Assembly (NCBI GenBank): GCA_964401045.1
Contig: CAYNXB010000114.1
Span: 1-6,605, forward strand
Direction: 5' to 3'
DNA from: CAYNXB01 sp964401045
Lineage (GTDB): Bacteria > Pseudomonadota > Alphaproteobacteria > Sphingomonadales > Sphingomonadaceae
DNA: 6,605 nucleotides
Part shown: positions 1-6,447 of the stretch, one piece after another
How positions within the stretch are numbered: position 1 is the stretch's first letter
Layout: the number at the start of each line of letters is the position of its first letter
Position numbers and translations under genes: made by a program
Notes under the pieces: model-generated
Seen by the model: the letters and a program-made list of their open reading frames with translations, nothing else
Database searches by the model: none
What the model was told of the DNA's origin: nothing

Positions 1-1131
1 CTGCGCGTCCAGTCGCCCGATAACCAGAAGCTGTTCTGGATGTTCGGCGGCTACCTGATCTCCACCGACCGCTTCATCTCGACCGGCAACATGATCGATA
101 CCGGGCAGGGCGTGTTCCCGGTCTATCGCGATCCGAGCACCAACCCGGCCAACCCGCAGTTCTCGTTCCTGTCGGACAGTCAGGACAACTTCGCCTGGGC
201 GGTGTTCGCCAACCTTGGCTACCAGTTCTCGGACCTGCTGCGGATCGACGCCTCGCTGCGTTACGACCATGACAAGCGCGAGAACACCACGCTCACTCCG
301 CCCGGGTTCATGAACGGGCCGGGCCAGCCGAACGGCACCACCGGCGAGGTGCGCGCGGTGAGTTTCGACGATTGGCAGCCGAAGGTCACCATCACGCTGA
401 CGCCAACGAACGATCTGACGTTCTACGGCGGCTATTCGCGCGGCTTCCGCTCGGGCGGCTTCAATCAGACCGGCGTTGGCGGTGTGGCGCTTGCGAACGG
501 CATCGTCGGCGTCGAGGACGTCTTCCAGGCTGAAACGGCCGATACCTTCGAGGTCGGGTTCAAGAGCCGCCTCATCGATAGGCTGCTGACGTTCAACGGC
601 GCGGCGTTCACGACAACGTCGAAGAACAGCTACTTCTTCGTGTTTCTCGCCGCCAACTCGACGCAGAACCTGGGCAACGTGCCGAAGGTCAAGCTGCAGG
701 GCTTCGAGCTGGAGCTGCAACTCACCCCGACACCGGACATCCGGCTCGACGCCGCGCTCGGCACGACCTGGAGCGAGATCAAGGACTTCCCCGATCCGAC
801 GGTGATCGGCAACGAAGCCCCGGTGATTTCGCGCTACACGCTCAATCTCGGCGCACAGTTCACGCCGGAGCTGAGCCCCGGGCTCGATCTGCTGGCGCGG
901 GTCGATTACCGCCGCACCGGCAAGACCTGGTGGGACGTACAGAATTCGACGGTGCGCGATCCGGTCGACCTGGTCGATGCGCGGCTGGGGGTCGACAGCG
1001 GCACCTGGGCCGTGACGGCGTTCGCGACCAACTTGTTCAACGAGAAGTACAACGCCGAATTCTCGCCCGGCGGATTCGTGTTCAAGGCGCGCCCGCGGGT
1101 CTACGGCGTGGAGGCGAGCTACAAGTTTTGA
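1..1131 (+). CDS. TonB-dependent receptor, C-terminal beta-barrel part (5' end outside window)
   Basis: The frame is open from base 1 to the TGA at 1129-1131, giving 376 residues of a longer protein; the ATG at 40 is internal, not the start. The residues seen are the outer-membrane barrel of a TonB-dependent receptor: alternating amphipathic strands, the YGGYSRGFRSGGFN stretch (about 424-465) common in sphingomonad receptors, a late strand with TNLFNEKYN (about 1027-1059), and a terminal strand VYGVEASYKF ending in the aromatic residue needed for barrel assembly. The signal peptide, TonB box and plug lie upstream and cannot be checked. Such receptors import iron complexes, cobalamin, sugars or other bulky ligands using TonB/ExbBD energy; the substrate cannot be read from this part. 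A hairpin terminator follows at once, so it is probably transcribed separately from the repressor operon. Confidence 0.93.
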   Translation: MRVQSPDNQKLFWMFGGYLISTDRFISTGNMIDTGQGVFPVYRDPSTNPANPQFSFLSDSQDNFAWAVFANLGYQFSDLLRIDASLRYDHDKRENTTLTPPGFMNGPGQPNGTTGEVRAVSFDDWQPKVTITLTPTNDLTFYGGYSRGFRSGGFNQTGVGGVALANGIVGVEDVFQAETADTFEVGFKSRLIDRLLTFNGAAFTTTSKNSYFFVFLAANSTQNLGNVPKVKLQGFELELQLTPTPDIRLDAALGTTWSEIKDFPDPTVIGNEAPVISRYTLNLGAQFTPELSPGLDLLARVDYRRTGKTWWDVQNSTVRDPVDLVDARLGVDSGTWAVTAFATNLFNEKYNAEFSPGGFVFKARPRVYGVEASYKF

Positions 1132-1137
1132 TTGTTC

Positions 1138-1175
1138 GGGGCTCTGAATTGCGTTGATTTAGAGCCCCTTATGAT
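1138..1175 (+). terminator. Probable intrinsic terminator of the first receptor gene
   Basis: GGGGCTCT (1138-1145) pairs perfectly with AGAGCCCC (1161-1168). The stem can extend by a G-U and two A-T pairs, leaving a loop of about 9 bases. A broken T-rich tail (TTATGATTT) follows. It starts seven bases after the receptor stop codon. The stem is strong but the T-tract is poor, so termination may be incomplete. Confidence 0.7.
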
Positions 1176-1194
1176 TTGCGCTTGCGTGCGACGC

Positions 1195-1226
1195 GCTACA
1201 AATGTAGCACGTGCTACAAATGTAGC
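1195..1226. promoter_or_regulatory. Tandem BlaI/MecI-type operators in front of the repressor gene
   Basis: Two identical copies of GCTACAAATGTAGC lie at 1195-1208 and 1213-1226, separated by ACGT. Each is a 6-bp inverted repeat around AA and contains TACA-N2-TGTA, the core that BlaI and MecI recognise in staphylococcal bla/mec operators. Centre-to-centre spacing is 18 bp, somewhat under two helical turns. The second copy abuts the Shine-Dalgarno-like GGAG (1227-1230), so bound repressor would cover the promoter or transcript start of the operon. The -35/-10 elements cannot be assigned with confidence. The match to the known family operator plus the adjacent BlaI-family gene makes autoregulation very likely. 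Confidence 0.88.
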
Positions 1227-1240
1227 GGAGTGATTCGTCC

Positions 1241-1618
1241 ATGCTCAGTTCCCTGCCTCCCCGCGAACGGCAGATCGTCGACATCCTCTACGAACGGGGA
1301 CCGAGCGTCGTCGGCGAGATTCTCGATACGCTGAACAACGAGGTCACCGGATCGGCGGTGCGTGCGATGCTCAAGCGGCTCGAGGACAAGGGCTTCGTGA
1401 CTCGCGAGCATTCCGCGCGCGGCTTCCTTTATGCCCCGGCGCTGGCGGAGAACACCGCGCGCACATCGGCGCTCGGCCAGGTGGTGAAGACCTTCTTCAA
1501 CAATTCGCCGGTCGGCGCGGTCAGCGCGCTGCTCGGCATGCAGGATCGGCTCGGCAACGAGGAGCTGGACGAGCTGGAGCGGCTGGTCGCCCAGGCTCGC
1601 GAGGGGAGGGCGCGCTGA
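1241..1618 (+). CDS. BlaI/MecI/CopY-family transcriptional repressor
   Basis: This 125-residue protein has the usual length of the family. Residues 1-68 form a winged helix: LPPRERQIVDILYERG is the first helix, TGSAVRAMLKRLEDKG (36-51) spans the recognition helix, and GFVTREHSARGFLYAP is the wing. Residues about 75-120 are the helical dimerisation tail. The ATG at 1241 is preceded by GGAG (1227-1230) at ten bases, and the upstream twin palindromes match the family operator, so this start is well placed. The TGA overlaps the ATG of the peptidase gene by one base, indicating translational coupling. In the known systems the dimer represses its operon until the partner membrane peptidase triggers its cleavage. 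The residues aligning by eye with the staphylococcal Asn-Phe cleavage site are Gly99-Met100, so the inactivation step may differ. The usual target, a beta-lactamase, is absent nearby. Confidence 0.95.
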   Translation: MLSSLPPRERQIVDILYERGPSVVGEILDTLNNEVTGSAVRAMLKRLEDKGFVTREHSARGFLYAPALAENTARTSALGQVVKTFFNNSPVGAVSALLGMQDRLGNEELDELERLVAQAREGRAR

Positions 1619-3492
1619 TGCTTACGCTGGACCTTGTTTTCGAGCTGGCGTGGAAATCGCTGCTTGTGGCCGGCGTGACGCTCGCCCTGCTGCGGCTGAC
1701 CATCGACCGCTCGCCCGCAGAGCGCTCGTGGATCGCGCACGTCGGCCTCGTCGCGCTGGCGCTGCTCGCGCCAATCGCGCTGCTGGCGCCTTCATGGAAC
1801 CCGCTGCCGGAACCCTTTGCCACGCCGTTCGCCGAAACTGCGGCGATCGGGGTGCCTGCCGCCCCGCGTGTCGCCGCTTCTGACTTGACGAGTGGCGTCT
1901 CTCCGATGGCAACGGCGGCCCAACCGCCCGCGACCGAAACATTGACGCTGCCTTCGACCGCGGAGCTTGCCTTGTGGGCTTATCTCCTGCCCGCTGCATT
2001 GCTGGTGCTGACGATCCTCGTCGCGCTGGTGCGCCTCTCCGCGATGCATCGCCGCGCGAACGTGCTGGTCGAGGCTCCCTGGCTCAATGCCCTGGCGCAG
2101 GCGCAGAAACGGATGGGCTTCAAGCACGGCACCGCGCTGTTGGTCAGCGACGAGCTGCATTCGCCGGTGAGCTGGGGCGTGGTGCGCCCGATCATCCTGC
2201 TCAACCCCGATGCGGTTTCGGCCTCGCGGGAGGCCGAAGCGATCATCGCCCACGAGCTGGCGCACGTCGCCCGGCTCGACTGGGCCAAGCTGCTGATTTC
2301 CCGCCTCGCCTGCGCGTTGCTGTGGTTCAACCCGCTGGTGTGGATGCTCGCCCGCGAGGCGCACCAGTTGCGGGAGGAAGCCGCCGACGACGCCGTGCTG
2401 CTGAGTGACGTGCCGGACACCGATTACGCATCGCTGCTGGTCAATGCTGCGCGGCACGACAACAAGGCGTTGCTGATGGCGGCGCACGGCGTGGCCCCGG
2501 CCAGGAACTCGCTTCACCGCCGCATCACCCGCGTGCTCGACGGTGGCCTCGCCCGCCATCCCGCAGGCAGCGCGTGGAGCATGCTGTGCCTGATTGCGCT
2601 GTTCGCCATCGCCGCGCCGCTCGCCGCGCTCGATCCGACGGCGGTGAGCGCAGCGGATGAACACGCGGACACCATCGCCGACGCCCGGCCGCAAAGCCTC
2701 GGCCACCTCATCTCGGGCGTGGTCGCGAATGTGATCCCGGGTGCGGTCAGCAACGGACTCGCCGACGCACGCGACCTCGCCGAACGCGCCGATCGTCAGG
2801 CCGAGGTTGCCGACCGCCAGGCAGCCGGGGCCGATCGGGAAGCCAGTGAAGCCGACCGGCTGATCGCGATGAAAGCGGTCGGCCTTTCGCCCGATTATAT
2901 CGCGGCGATGCGCGAGGCCGGTTTCAGCGAGCGCGACACAGACGCTTATGTCGACGCGCGCGCGGTGGGTGTCACCCCGGAGTTTGCTCGCCAGATGCGC
3001 CAGTACGATGCCTCGGTCGATCTCGACGGCGTGGTCGAGGCGCGCGCGGTGGGTCTTTCGCCGGCGTTCATCGCCGGGATGCGGCAGAACTTCGCCGGTG
3101 TCGGGCTCGACGAAGCGGTCGAGCTGGCGGCGGTCGGGGTCACGACCGACTTCGCCCGCCAGATGCGCGAGCTGTTCCCCGGTCTCACCGCGGACCAGGC
3201 GGTCGAGATGCGCGCAGTTGGCGTCACGCCCGAATTCGTCCGCGAGATGCGCAAGCAGGGGCTCAGCACGAAGACTCCGGATGAGGCCGTGGAAGGGCGT
3301 CTGTTCGTCGGTAACGGCAAGAGCGCCAGGGCCAGGGCTCCCAAAACCGTCCCCGCCGCAGTTGTGATCAGCAACAAGGGCCGCAACGTCGCCGTCCGCC
3401 AGCCCGGCGGCGCCAACGTGGCGGTGCGCTCTCAGCCCGATGGCCGCAGCACCGCGATCGCAGTCGCCGGGGGCGATAATGATCAGAAATAG
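1618..3492 (+). CDS. M56 (BlaR1/MecR1-type) membrane metallopeptidase with a C-terminal repeat sensor tail
   Basis: This 624-residue protein is the signal-transducing partner of the upstream repressor. Likely membrane segments are at about 7-27, 38-58, 118-142 and 320-338. Arg-rich residues after the first segment suggest the BlaR1 topology: N-terminus outside, peptidase inside, tail in the periplasm. The zinc site is H212-E-L-A-H216, with E253 (or E254) in REEAADDAVL as the likely third ligand; SPVSWGVVRPIILL (182-195) is the family's conserved strand. BlaR1 carries a penicillin-binding domain after the last membrane segment, and none is present here. Instead there is an Ala/Asp/Arg heptad stretch (388-415), five repeats of 28-29 residues starting AVG[VL][ST] (420-448, 449-476, 477-504, 505-532, 533-561), and a basic tail with two NVAVR motifs. 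The likely role is to sense an envelope signal and relieve repression by proteolysis; the ligand is unknown. A GAGGGGAGGG stretch (1601-1610) supplies the ribosome site. Confidence 0.93.
   Translation: MLTLDLVFELAWKSLLVAGVTLALLRLTIDRSPAERSWIAHVGLVALALLAPIALLAPSWNPLPEPFATPFAETAAIGVPAAPRVAASDLTSGVSPMATAAQPPATETLTLPSTAELALWAYLLPAALLVLTILVALVRLSAMHRRANVLVEAPWLNALAQAQKRMGFKHGTALLVSDELHSPVSWGVVRPIILLNPDAVSASREAEAIIAHELAHVARLDWAKLLISRLACALLWFNPLVWMLAREAHQLREEAADDAVLLSDVPDTDYASLLVNAARHDNKALLMAAHGVAPARNSLHRRITRVLDGGLARHPAGSAWSMLCLIALFAIAAPLAALDPTAVSAADEHADTIADARPQSLGHLISGVVANVIPGAVSNGLADARDLAERADRQAEVADRQAAGADREASEADRLIAMKAVGLSPDYIAAMREAGFSERDTDAYVDARAVGVTPEFARQMRQYDASVDLDGVVEARAVGLSPAFIAGMRQNFAGVGLDEAVELAAVGVTTDFARQMRELFPGLTADQAVEMRAVGVTPEFVREMRKQGLSTKTPDEAVEGRLFVGNGKSARARAPKTVPAAVVISNKGRNVAVRQPGGANVAVRSQPDGRSTAIAVAGGDNDQK
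2788..2859 (+). repeat. 21-bp coding repeat encoding a heptad (ADRQAxx) stretch
   Basis: Within the M56 gene, about three and a half copies of a 21-base unit encode ADR[QEL] every seven residues (ADR at 391-393, 398-400, 405-407 and 412-414). The copies have drifted at synonymous and some non-synonymous positions. The spacing suggests a short amphipathic helix or coiled coil linking the last membrane segment to the repeat tail. Confidence 0.7.
2875..3300 (+). repeat. Five 84-87-bp coding repeats in the M56 sensor tail
   Basis: Five units encode 28-29 residues each with the pattern AVG[VL][ST]P-[DE]-[FY]-x-x-x-M-R, then a variable turn, then D-x-A-V-E-x-R. Units 1 and 3 share the AVGLSP...IAxMR form and units 2 and 4 share AVGVT...FARQMR, which points to growth by duplication of a two-unit block. 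Predicted structure is paired short helices. The same unit recurs in the exported protein at 3578-4324. Confidence 0.85.
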
Positions 3493-3493
3493 G

Positions 3494-3524
3494 CTCTAAC
3501 AAACTCTAAACAAACGAGTTTTTT
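3494..3524 (+). promoter_or_regulatory. AT-rich direct repeat with weak terminator-like hairpin after the M56 gene
   Basis: CTCTAACAAAC (3494-3504) is followed directly by CTCTAAACAAAC (3504-3515), an imperfect tandem repeat sharing one base. AAACTC (3501-3506) can also pair with GAGTTT (3516-3521), followed by further Ts to 3524, which looks like a weak intrinsic terminator. With a 6-bp, A/T-rich stem, partial read-through into the next gene is likely. The patch is markedly AT-rich for this window and could hold a promoter, but no clear -35/-10 pair is visible. Confidence 0.4.
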
Positions 3525-3535
3525 GAGCGTCCGAT

Positions 3536-3570
3536 TTCGGGCGACGCCCGAACTTTGCCTCCTCAAGGAG
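3536..3570 (+). promoter_or_regulatory. Leader hairpin and partly sequestered ribosome binding site
   Basis: TTCGGGC (3536-3542) and GCCCGAA (3546-3552) form a perfect 7-bp stem with a GAC loop. It is not followed by a T-tract, so it looks more like an mRNA leader structure than a terminator. Just after it, CTCC (3559-3562) can pair with GGAG (3567-3570) across TCAA. That GGAG is the core of the AAGGAG ribosome site lying seven bases before the ATG at 3578. The small hairpin could dampen translation initiation. Pairings are read directly from the sequence; any regulatory effect is inference. Confidence 0.45.
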
Positions 3571-3577
3571 AAAGCCA

Positions 3578-4324
3578 ATGTTCCGACCCATTCTTCCGCT
3601 GGCGATCCTCGCGCTGGGCGTCAGCGGCACGCTGATCCATGCGGCGGGCCCTTCGCCCCATCCGGTCCGCGCCATCGACGACATCGAATGGAGCTACGCC
3701 GGCGGCGACAACCCGCGCGTCAGGCTGACCCACGACGGCATGAATTCGACCATGGACACGAACGACCTGCCGCGGGTGGCGGACGGGCTCGCCACCGCGT
3801 CATCCAGCCCGGGGGAGGCGGTTTCCTTCAATCTGGCGCGCGAGGCGGGCGCGCTTGCCTGCACCGGCGCGTGGGGCACGAACGGCAAGGCGCGCGGCAC
3901 CTGCCGCTTCGATCCCAGTGAAGCTTTCGTTGGTGAGCTGGCGGCGCGCGGCCTGCGGCCCGAGGACAGCGACGAAGCCTTTGCGCTGGCGCTGGTCGAT
4001 GCGCGCGTGGGCGAGGTCGACGCGCTCGAGCGCGCCGGCTTCGATCTCACCGAAGTCGATGACCTGCTGGCGGTCTCCGCATTGGAGGTTACCGCCGATT
4101 ACGCCGGCGAGCTGCGCACCGCCGGGCTCGCGGTTGACGAACTGGACGATCTCGTCGCCGCGCGAGCGTTGGAAATCTCGCCCCGCTGGTTGGTGGAGAT
4201 GGCCGAAGCGGGATATCCGGGCCTCACGGCCGATCAGGCGATCTCGATGCGCGCACTTGACGTCACGCCCGATTACGCACGCCGCATGAAGCGCGTTGCC
4301 TCGGCGGTCGGAGAGCTCATGTGA
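3578..4324 (+). CDS. Exported repeat protein sharing the M56 sensor repeats (function unknown)
   Basis: This 248-residue protein starts at an ATG with a strong AAGGAG seven bases upstream. Residues 1 to about 23 form a signal peptide (MFRP, hydrophobic core, cleavage near HAA-G), placing it in the periplasm or envelope. Residues about 33-115 form a small beta-rich domain with the pattern IEWSY...VSFNLAREAGALACTGAWG...GTCRFDP; Cys95 and Cys109 could form a disulfide. From memory, similar domains precede this kind of repeat in other M56-linked proteins, so it looks like a sensor tail freed from its peptidase. Repeats follow at about 114-139 (degenerate), 140-167, 168-196, 197-225 and 226-248 (partial). 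The last full one, with GLTADQA and MRALDVTPDYARRM, is closest to the last units of the M56 protein. The stop overlaps the receptor start by four bases. No catalytic motif is seen. A role as ligand, decoy or partner of the M56 sensor or receptor is speculative. Confidence 0.85.
   Translation: MFRPILPLAILALGVSGTLIHAAGPSPHPVRAIDDIEWSYAGGDNPRVRLTHDGMNSTMDTNDLPRVADGLATASSSPGEAVSFNLAREAGALACTGAWGTNGKARGTCRFDPSEAFVGELAARGLRPEDSDEAFALALVDARVGEVDALERAGFDLTEVDDLLAVSALEVTADYAGELRTAGLAVDELDDLVAARALEISPRWLVEMAEAGYPGLTADQAISMRALDVTPDYARRMKRVASAVGELM
4079..4321 (+). repeat. Coding repeats homologous to those in the M56 gene
   Basis: Two full 29-residue units and one partial unit begin ALEVTADY, ALEISPRW and ALDVTPDY. 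Hand alignment of 4217-4288 with 3178-3249 in the M56 gene gives about 55 of 72 identical bases without gaps, with differences spread over synonymous and replacement sites. This indicates common descent that is not very recent. Confidence 0.75.
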
Positions 4325-6444
4325 AGCATTGCTGGAGCGGGTGCACGCCACCCCGTGTGAGTGCGCTGGCGCTCATCCTGGCTTCGGTTTCGTCGGCTGC
4401 CGTTGCCCAGGAAAGCGGCGATGCCTCGCCGCCGGTCGCGGCCCAGACCGCGACGTCATCCGGGGAGGGCAAGCAGGTCTATACGGCCGGCGACTTCGCC
4501 CGCTTTGCGCCCAAGACCGCTTACGACATGCTGGTCCAGGTGCCGGGCTTCACCATCCGCGGGACAAGCACCGATCGCGGGCTCGGCCAGGCGTCCGAGA
4601 ACGTGCTGATCAACGGCCAGCGCATCGCCAACAAATCCGGCGGCGCGGTCGACGAGCTGCGGCGCATTCCCACGGGCAAGGTCGCGCGGATCGAGGTTGT
4701 CGATGCGGCCAGCTTAGGCATCGCTGGCCTCTCGGGCGAAGTGGCCAACGTCGTGCTAAGCGAAAGCGAGGGTCCGAGCGGGCAGTTCGAATGGACGCCC
4801 GATTTCCGCGCGCATTATTCCAAGCCGAACCTGTTCCAGGGCTCGATCAGTTTCTCCGGCAAAACCGGGCCGATCGGCTATACGCTGTCGGTCAAGGACG
4901 ATGTCGGGCGCGGCGCGTTCGGCGGGCCGATCGTGATCACCGACCCGCTCGGCGCGGTGATCGAGTTGCGCGATCAGTTCTACCATTCGGAATCCGATCT
5001 CGTGACGTTCCAGAGCAAGTTCACGATCGATGGGCCCGGTTCGTCCGAAGGCAACCTGACGCTCGGCTATACGCCCTATTGGGCGCCGCTCTATGACCGC
5101 GAGATCCGCACGCCGGTGAACGGGGTCGAGTTCCGCCGCCTGACCGAGCAGAAGCTCGACGGCTACTACATCGATCTCAACGCCGACTATGCCTTCGCGC
5201 TTGGCCCCGGCCGCCTGAAACTCATCGGCCTGCGCCACTTCGACCATGAGCCGATCGATACCGTGCAGATCGATGCTTTTGCCGACGGATCGCCCGACCA
5301 GGGCGTCCGCTTCGTGCGCGACAGCCGCATTGCCGAGACCGTGTTCCGCGCCGAATACGGCTGGCGCGGCGGCAAGAACGACTGGCAGGTGTCGCTGGAA
5401 CGCGCCTACAACTCGCTCGACCAGCGCGCCGGCCTGTTCGTGCTCGACGAGGGCGGCGCGTTCGATCCGGTCGATTTCCCCGAGGGCAGCGGCCACGTGG
5501 TCGAGACCCGTTACGAGGGCATCGTCACCTGGAGCCGCCCGCTCGCCGATCACGTCAACCTGCAAGTGGCCGCCGGCGCGGAGGTTTCGGAGCTCGGCCG
5601 GGTCGATGGCGATGTGCCGCCCGATCACTTCTTCCGCCCCAAAGGCAGCGTCACGCTTGGCTGGCAGCCGACCTCCGACTGGGACATCAGCCTCAAGCTC
5701 AACCGCCGCGTCGGCCAGATCAGCTTCTACGATTTCCTCGCCCAGCCCAACTTACAGGAGGAGCGGGAGAACAGCGGCAATCCCGATCTCGTCCCGCCGC
5801 AGAGCTGGGAGCTCGAGGCCGAGGTTGGCAAGCAACTCGGCGCTTGGGGCAAGACGCGCCTGCGCCTCTACGGCCACAAGATCGAGGACATCGTCGACAT
5901 CATCCCGGTGGTGAACGAGGACGGCGAGCGGGGCGAGGCGGTCGGTAACCTGCCAAGCGCAACGCGGCTGGGCTTCGAATGGACCAGCACACTCCAGCTC
6001 GAGCCGCTCGGGCTCAAGGGCGCCAAGATCGATCTGACCGCGCAGATCGATCACACCAGCGTGCGCGACCCGCTCTCGGGCGAGAAGCGCGCAACCAACA
6101 ACAACATGGACCGCCTGCTGCAGCTCGGATTCCGCCATGACATTCCCGACAGCGATTGGGCCTACGGCTTTGACGTGGAGCATTCGCACTACACGCGCAG
6201 CTACTACCTGACGGAGATCAATCGCAGCTGGGAAGGCCCGGTGTGGCTTTCGGCTTTCGTGGAGAACAAGGACGTGTTCGGCCTCACCGTGCGTGCCGGC
6301 GTCAACAACCTGATCGACGCGCGCCACCGCTTCGAGCGCACGGTGTACGACGGGTGGAGAGACGCCGACCCGGTGCTCTACCACCAGTCGAACGACCAGC
6401 TGATCGGGCCGATCTTCAACTTCTCGGTGAAGGGGACGTTCTAG
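4321..6444 (+). CDS. TonB-dependent receptor, complete, coupled to the exported repeat protein
   Basis: This 707-residue outer-membrane receptor starts at GTG 4321, inside the ATGTGA that also holds the upstream stop; GGAGAG (4310-4315) lies five bases before it. A later GTG at 4357 is less likely because it would lose the positive residues of the signal peptide. The signal peptide is about 1-29 (cleavage AVA-Q) and has Cys4 and Cys8 before its core. The plug runs about 53-148, with DMLVQVPGFTIRG, NVLINGQRIANKSGG, LRRIP and RIEVV. The usual RGPxxxxYG turn is replaced by DAASLGIAGLSGEVANVV, a variant I associate with a sphingomonad receptor subgroup. The barrel follows and ends FNFSVKGTF with terminal Phe; RAGVNNLIDARHRFE is a typical penultimate strand. 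No carboxypeptidase-like N-terminal extension is present. The substrate is not evident. Its position suggests co-expression with the repeat protein, and perhaps control by the repressor/M56 pair. Confidence 0.93.
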   Translation: MKHCWSGCTPPRVSALALILASVSSAAVAQESGDASPPVAAQTATSSGEGKQVYTAGDFARFAPKTAYDMLVQVPGFTIRGTSTDRGLGQASENVLINGQRIANKSGGAVDELRRIPTGKVARIEVVDAASLGIAGLSGEVANVVLSESEGPSGQFEWTPDFRAHYSKPNLFQGSISFSGKTGPIGYTLSVKDDVGRGAFGGPIVITDPLGAVIELRDQFYHSESDLVTFQSKFTIDGPGSSEGNLTLGYTPYWAPLYDREIRTPVNGVEFRRLTEQKLDGYYIDLNADYAFALGPGRLKLIGLRHFDHEPIDTVQIDAFADGSPDQGVRFVRDSRIAETVFRAEYGWRGGKNDWQVSLERAYNSLDQRAGLFVLDEGGAFDPVDFPEGSGHVVETRYEGIVTWSRPLADHVNLQVAAGAEVSELGRVDGDVPPDHFFRPKGSVTLGWQPTSDWDISLKLNRRVGQISFYDFLAQPNLQEERENSGNPDLVPPQSWELEAEVGKQLGAWGKTRLRLYGHKIEDIVDIIPVVNEDGERGEAVGNLPSATRLGFEWTSTLQLEPLGLKGAKIDLTAQIDHTSVRDPLSGEKRATNNNMDRLLQLGFRHDIPDSDWAYGFDVEHSHYTRSYYLTEINRSWEGPVWLSAFVENKDVFGLTVRAGVNNLIDARHRFERTVYDGWRDADPVLYHQSNDQLIGPIFNFSVKGTF

Positions 6445-6447
6445 GGC

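Noticed and set aside
1149..1175. TTGCGT (1149-1154) and TATGAT (1170-1175) as a promoter for the repressor operon
   Set aside because: The spacing is only 15 bp and the -35 falls in the loop of the terminator hairpin; the match is too weak to call, though it would place both operators just downstream of the start site.
1792..2706. Long open frame (304 codons) on the - strand opposite the M56 gene
   Set aside because: It lies wholly opposite a well-supported gene in high-GC DNA, is rich in Arg, Gln and His, and shows no recognisable domain or ribosome site.
2640..3492. Penicillin-binding sensor domain as in BlaR1/MecR1
   Set aside because: The tail after the last membrane segment is all repeats and a basic end, with no SxxK...SxN...KTG arrangement and too little length for a transpeptidase fold.
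4296..5096. Overlapping + strand frame of 266 codons across the repeat-protein/receptor junction
   Set aside because: The translation is Arg/Ala/Gly-rich with no domain, and the receptor frame with signal peptide and plug accounts for the region.
4756..5628. Long open frame (290 codons) on the - strand opposite the receptor, with a similar one at 5752-6384
   Set aside because: Both are antisense shadows of the receptor reading frame with low-complexity translations and no family resemblance.
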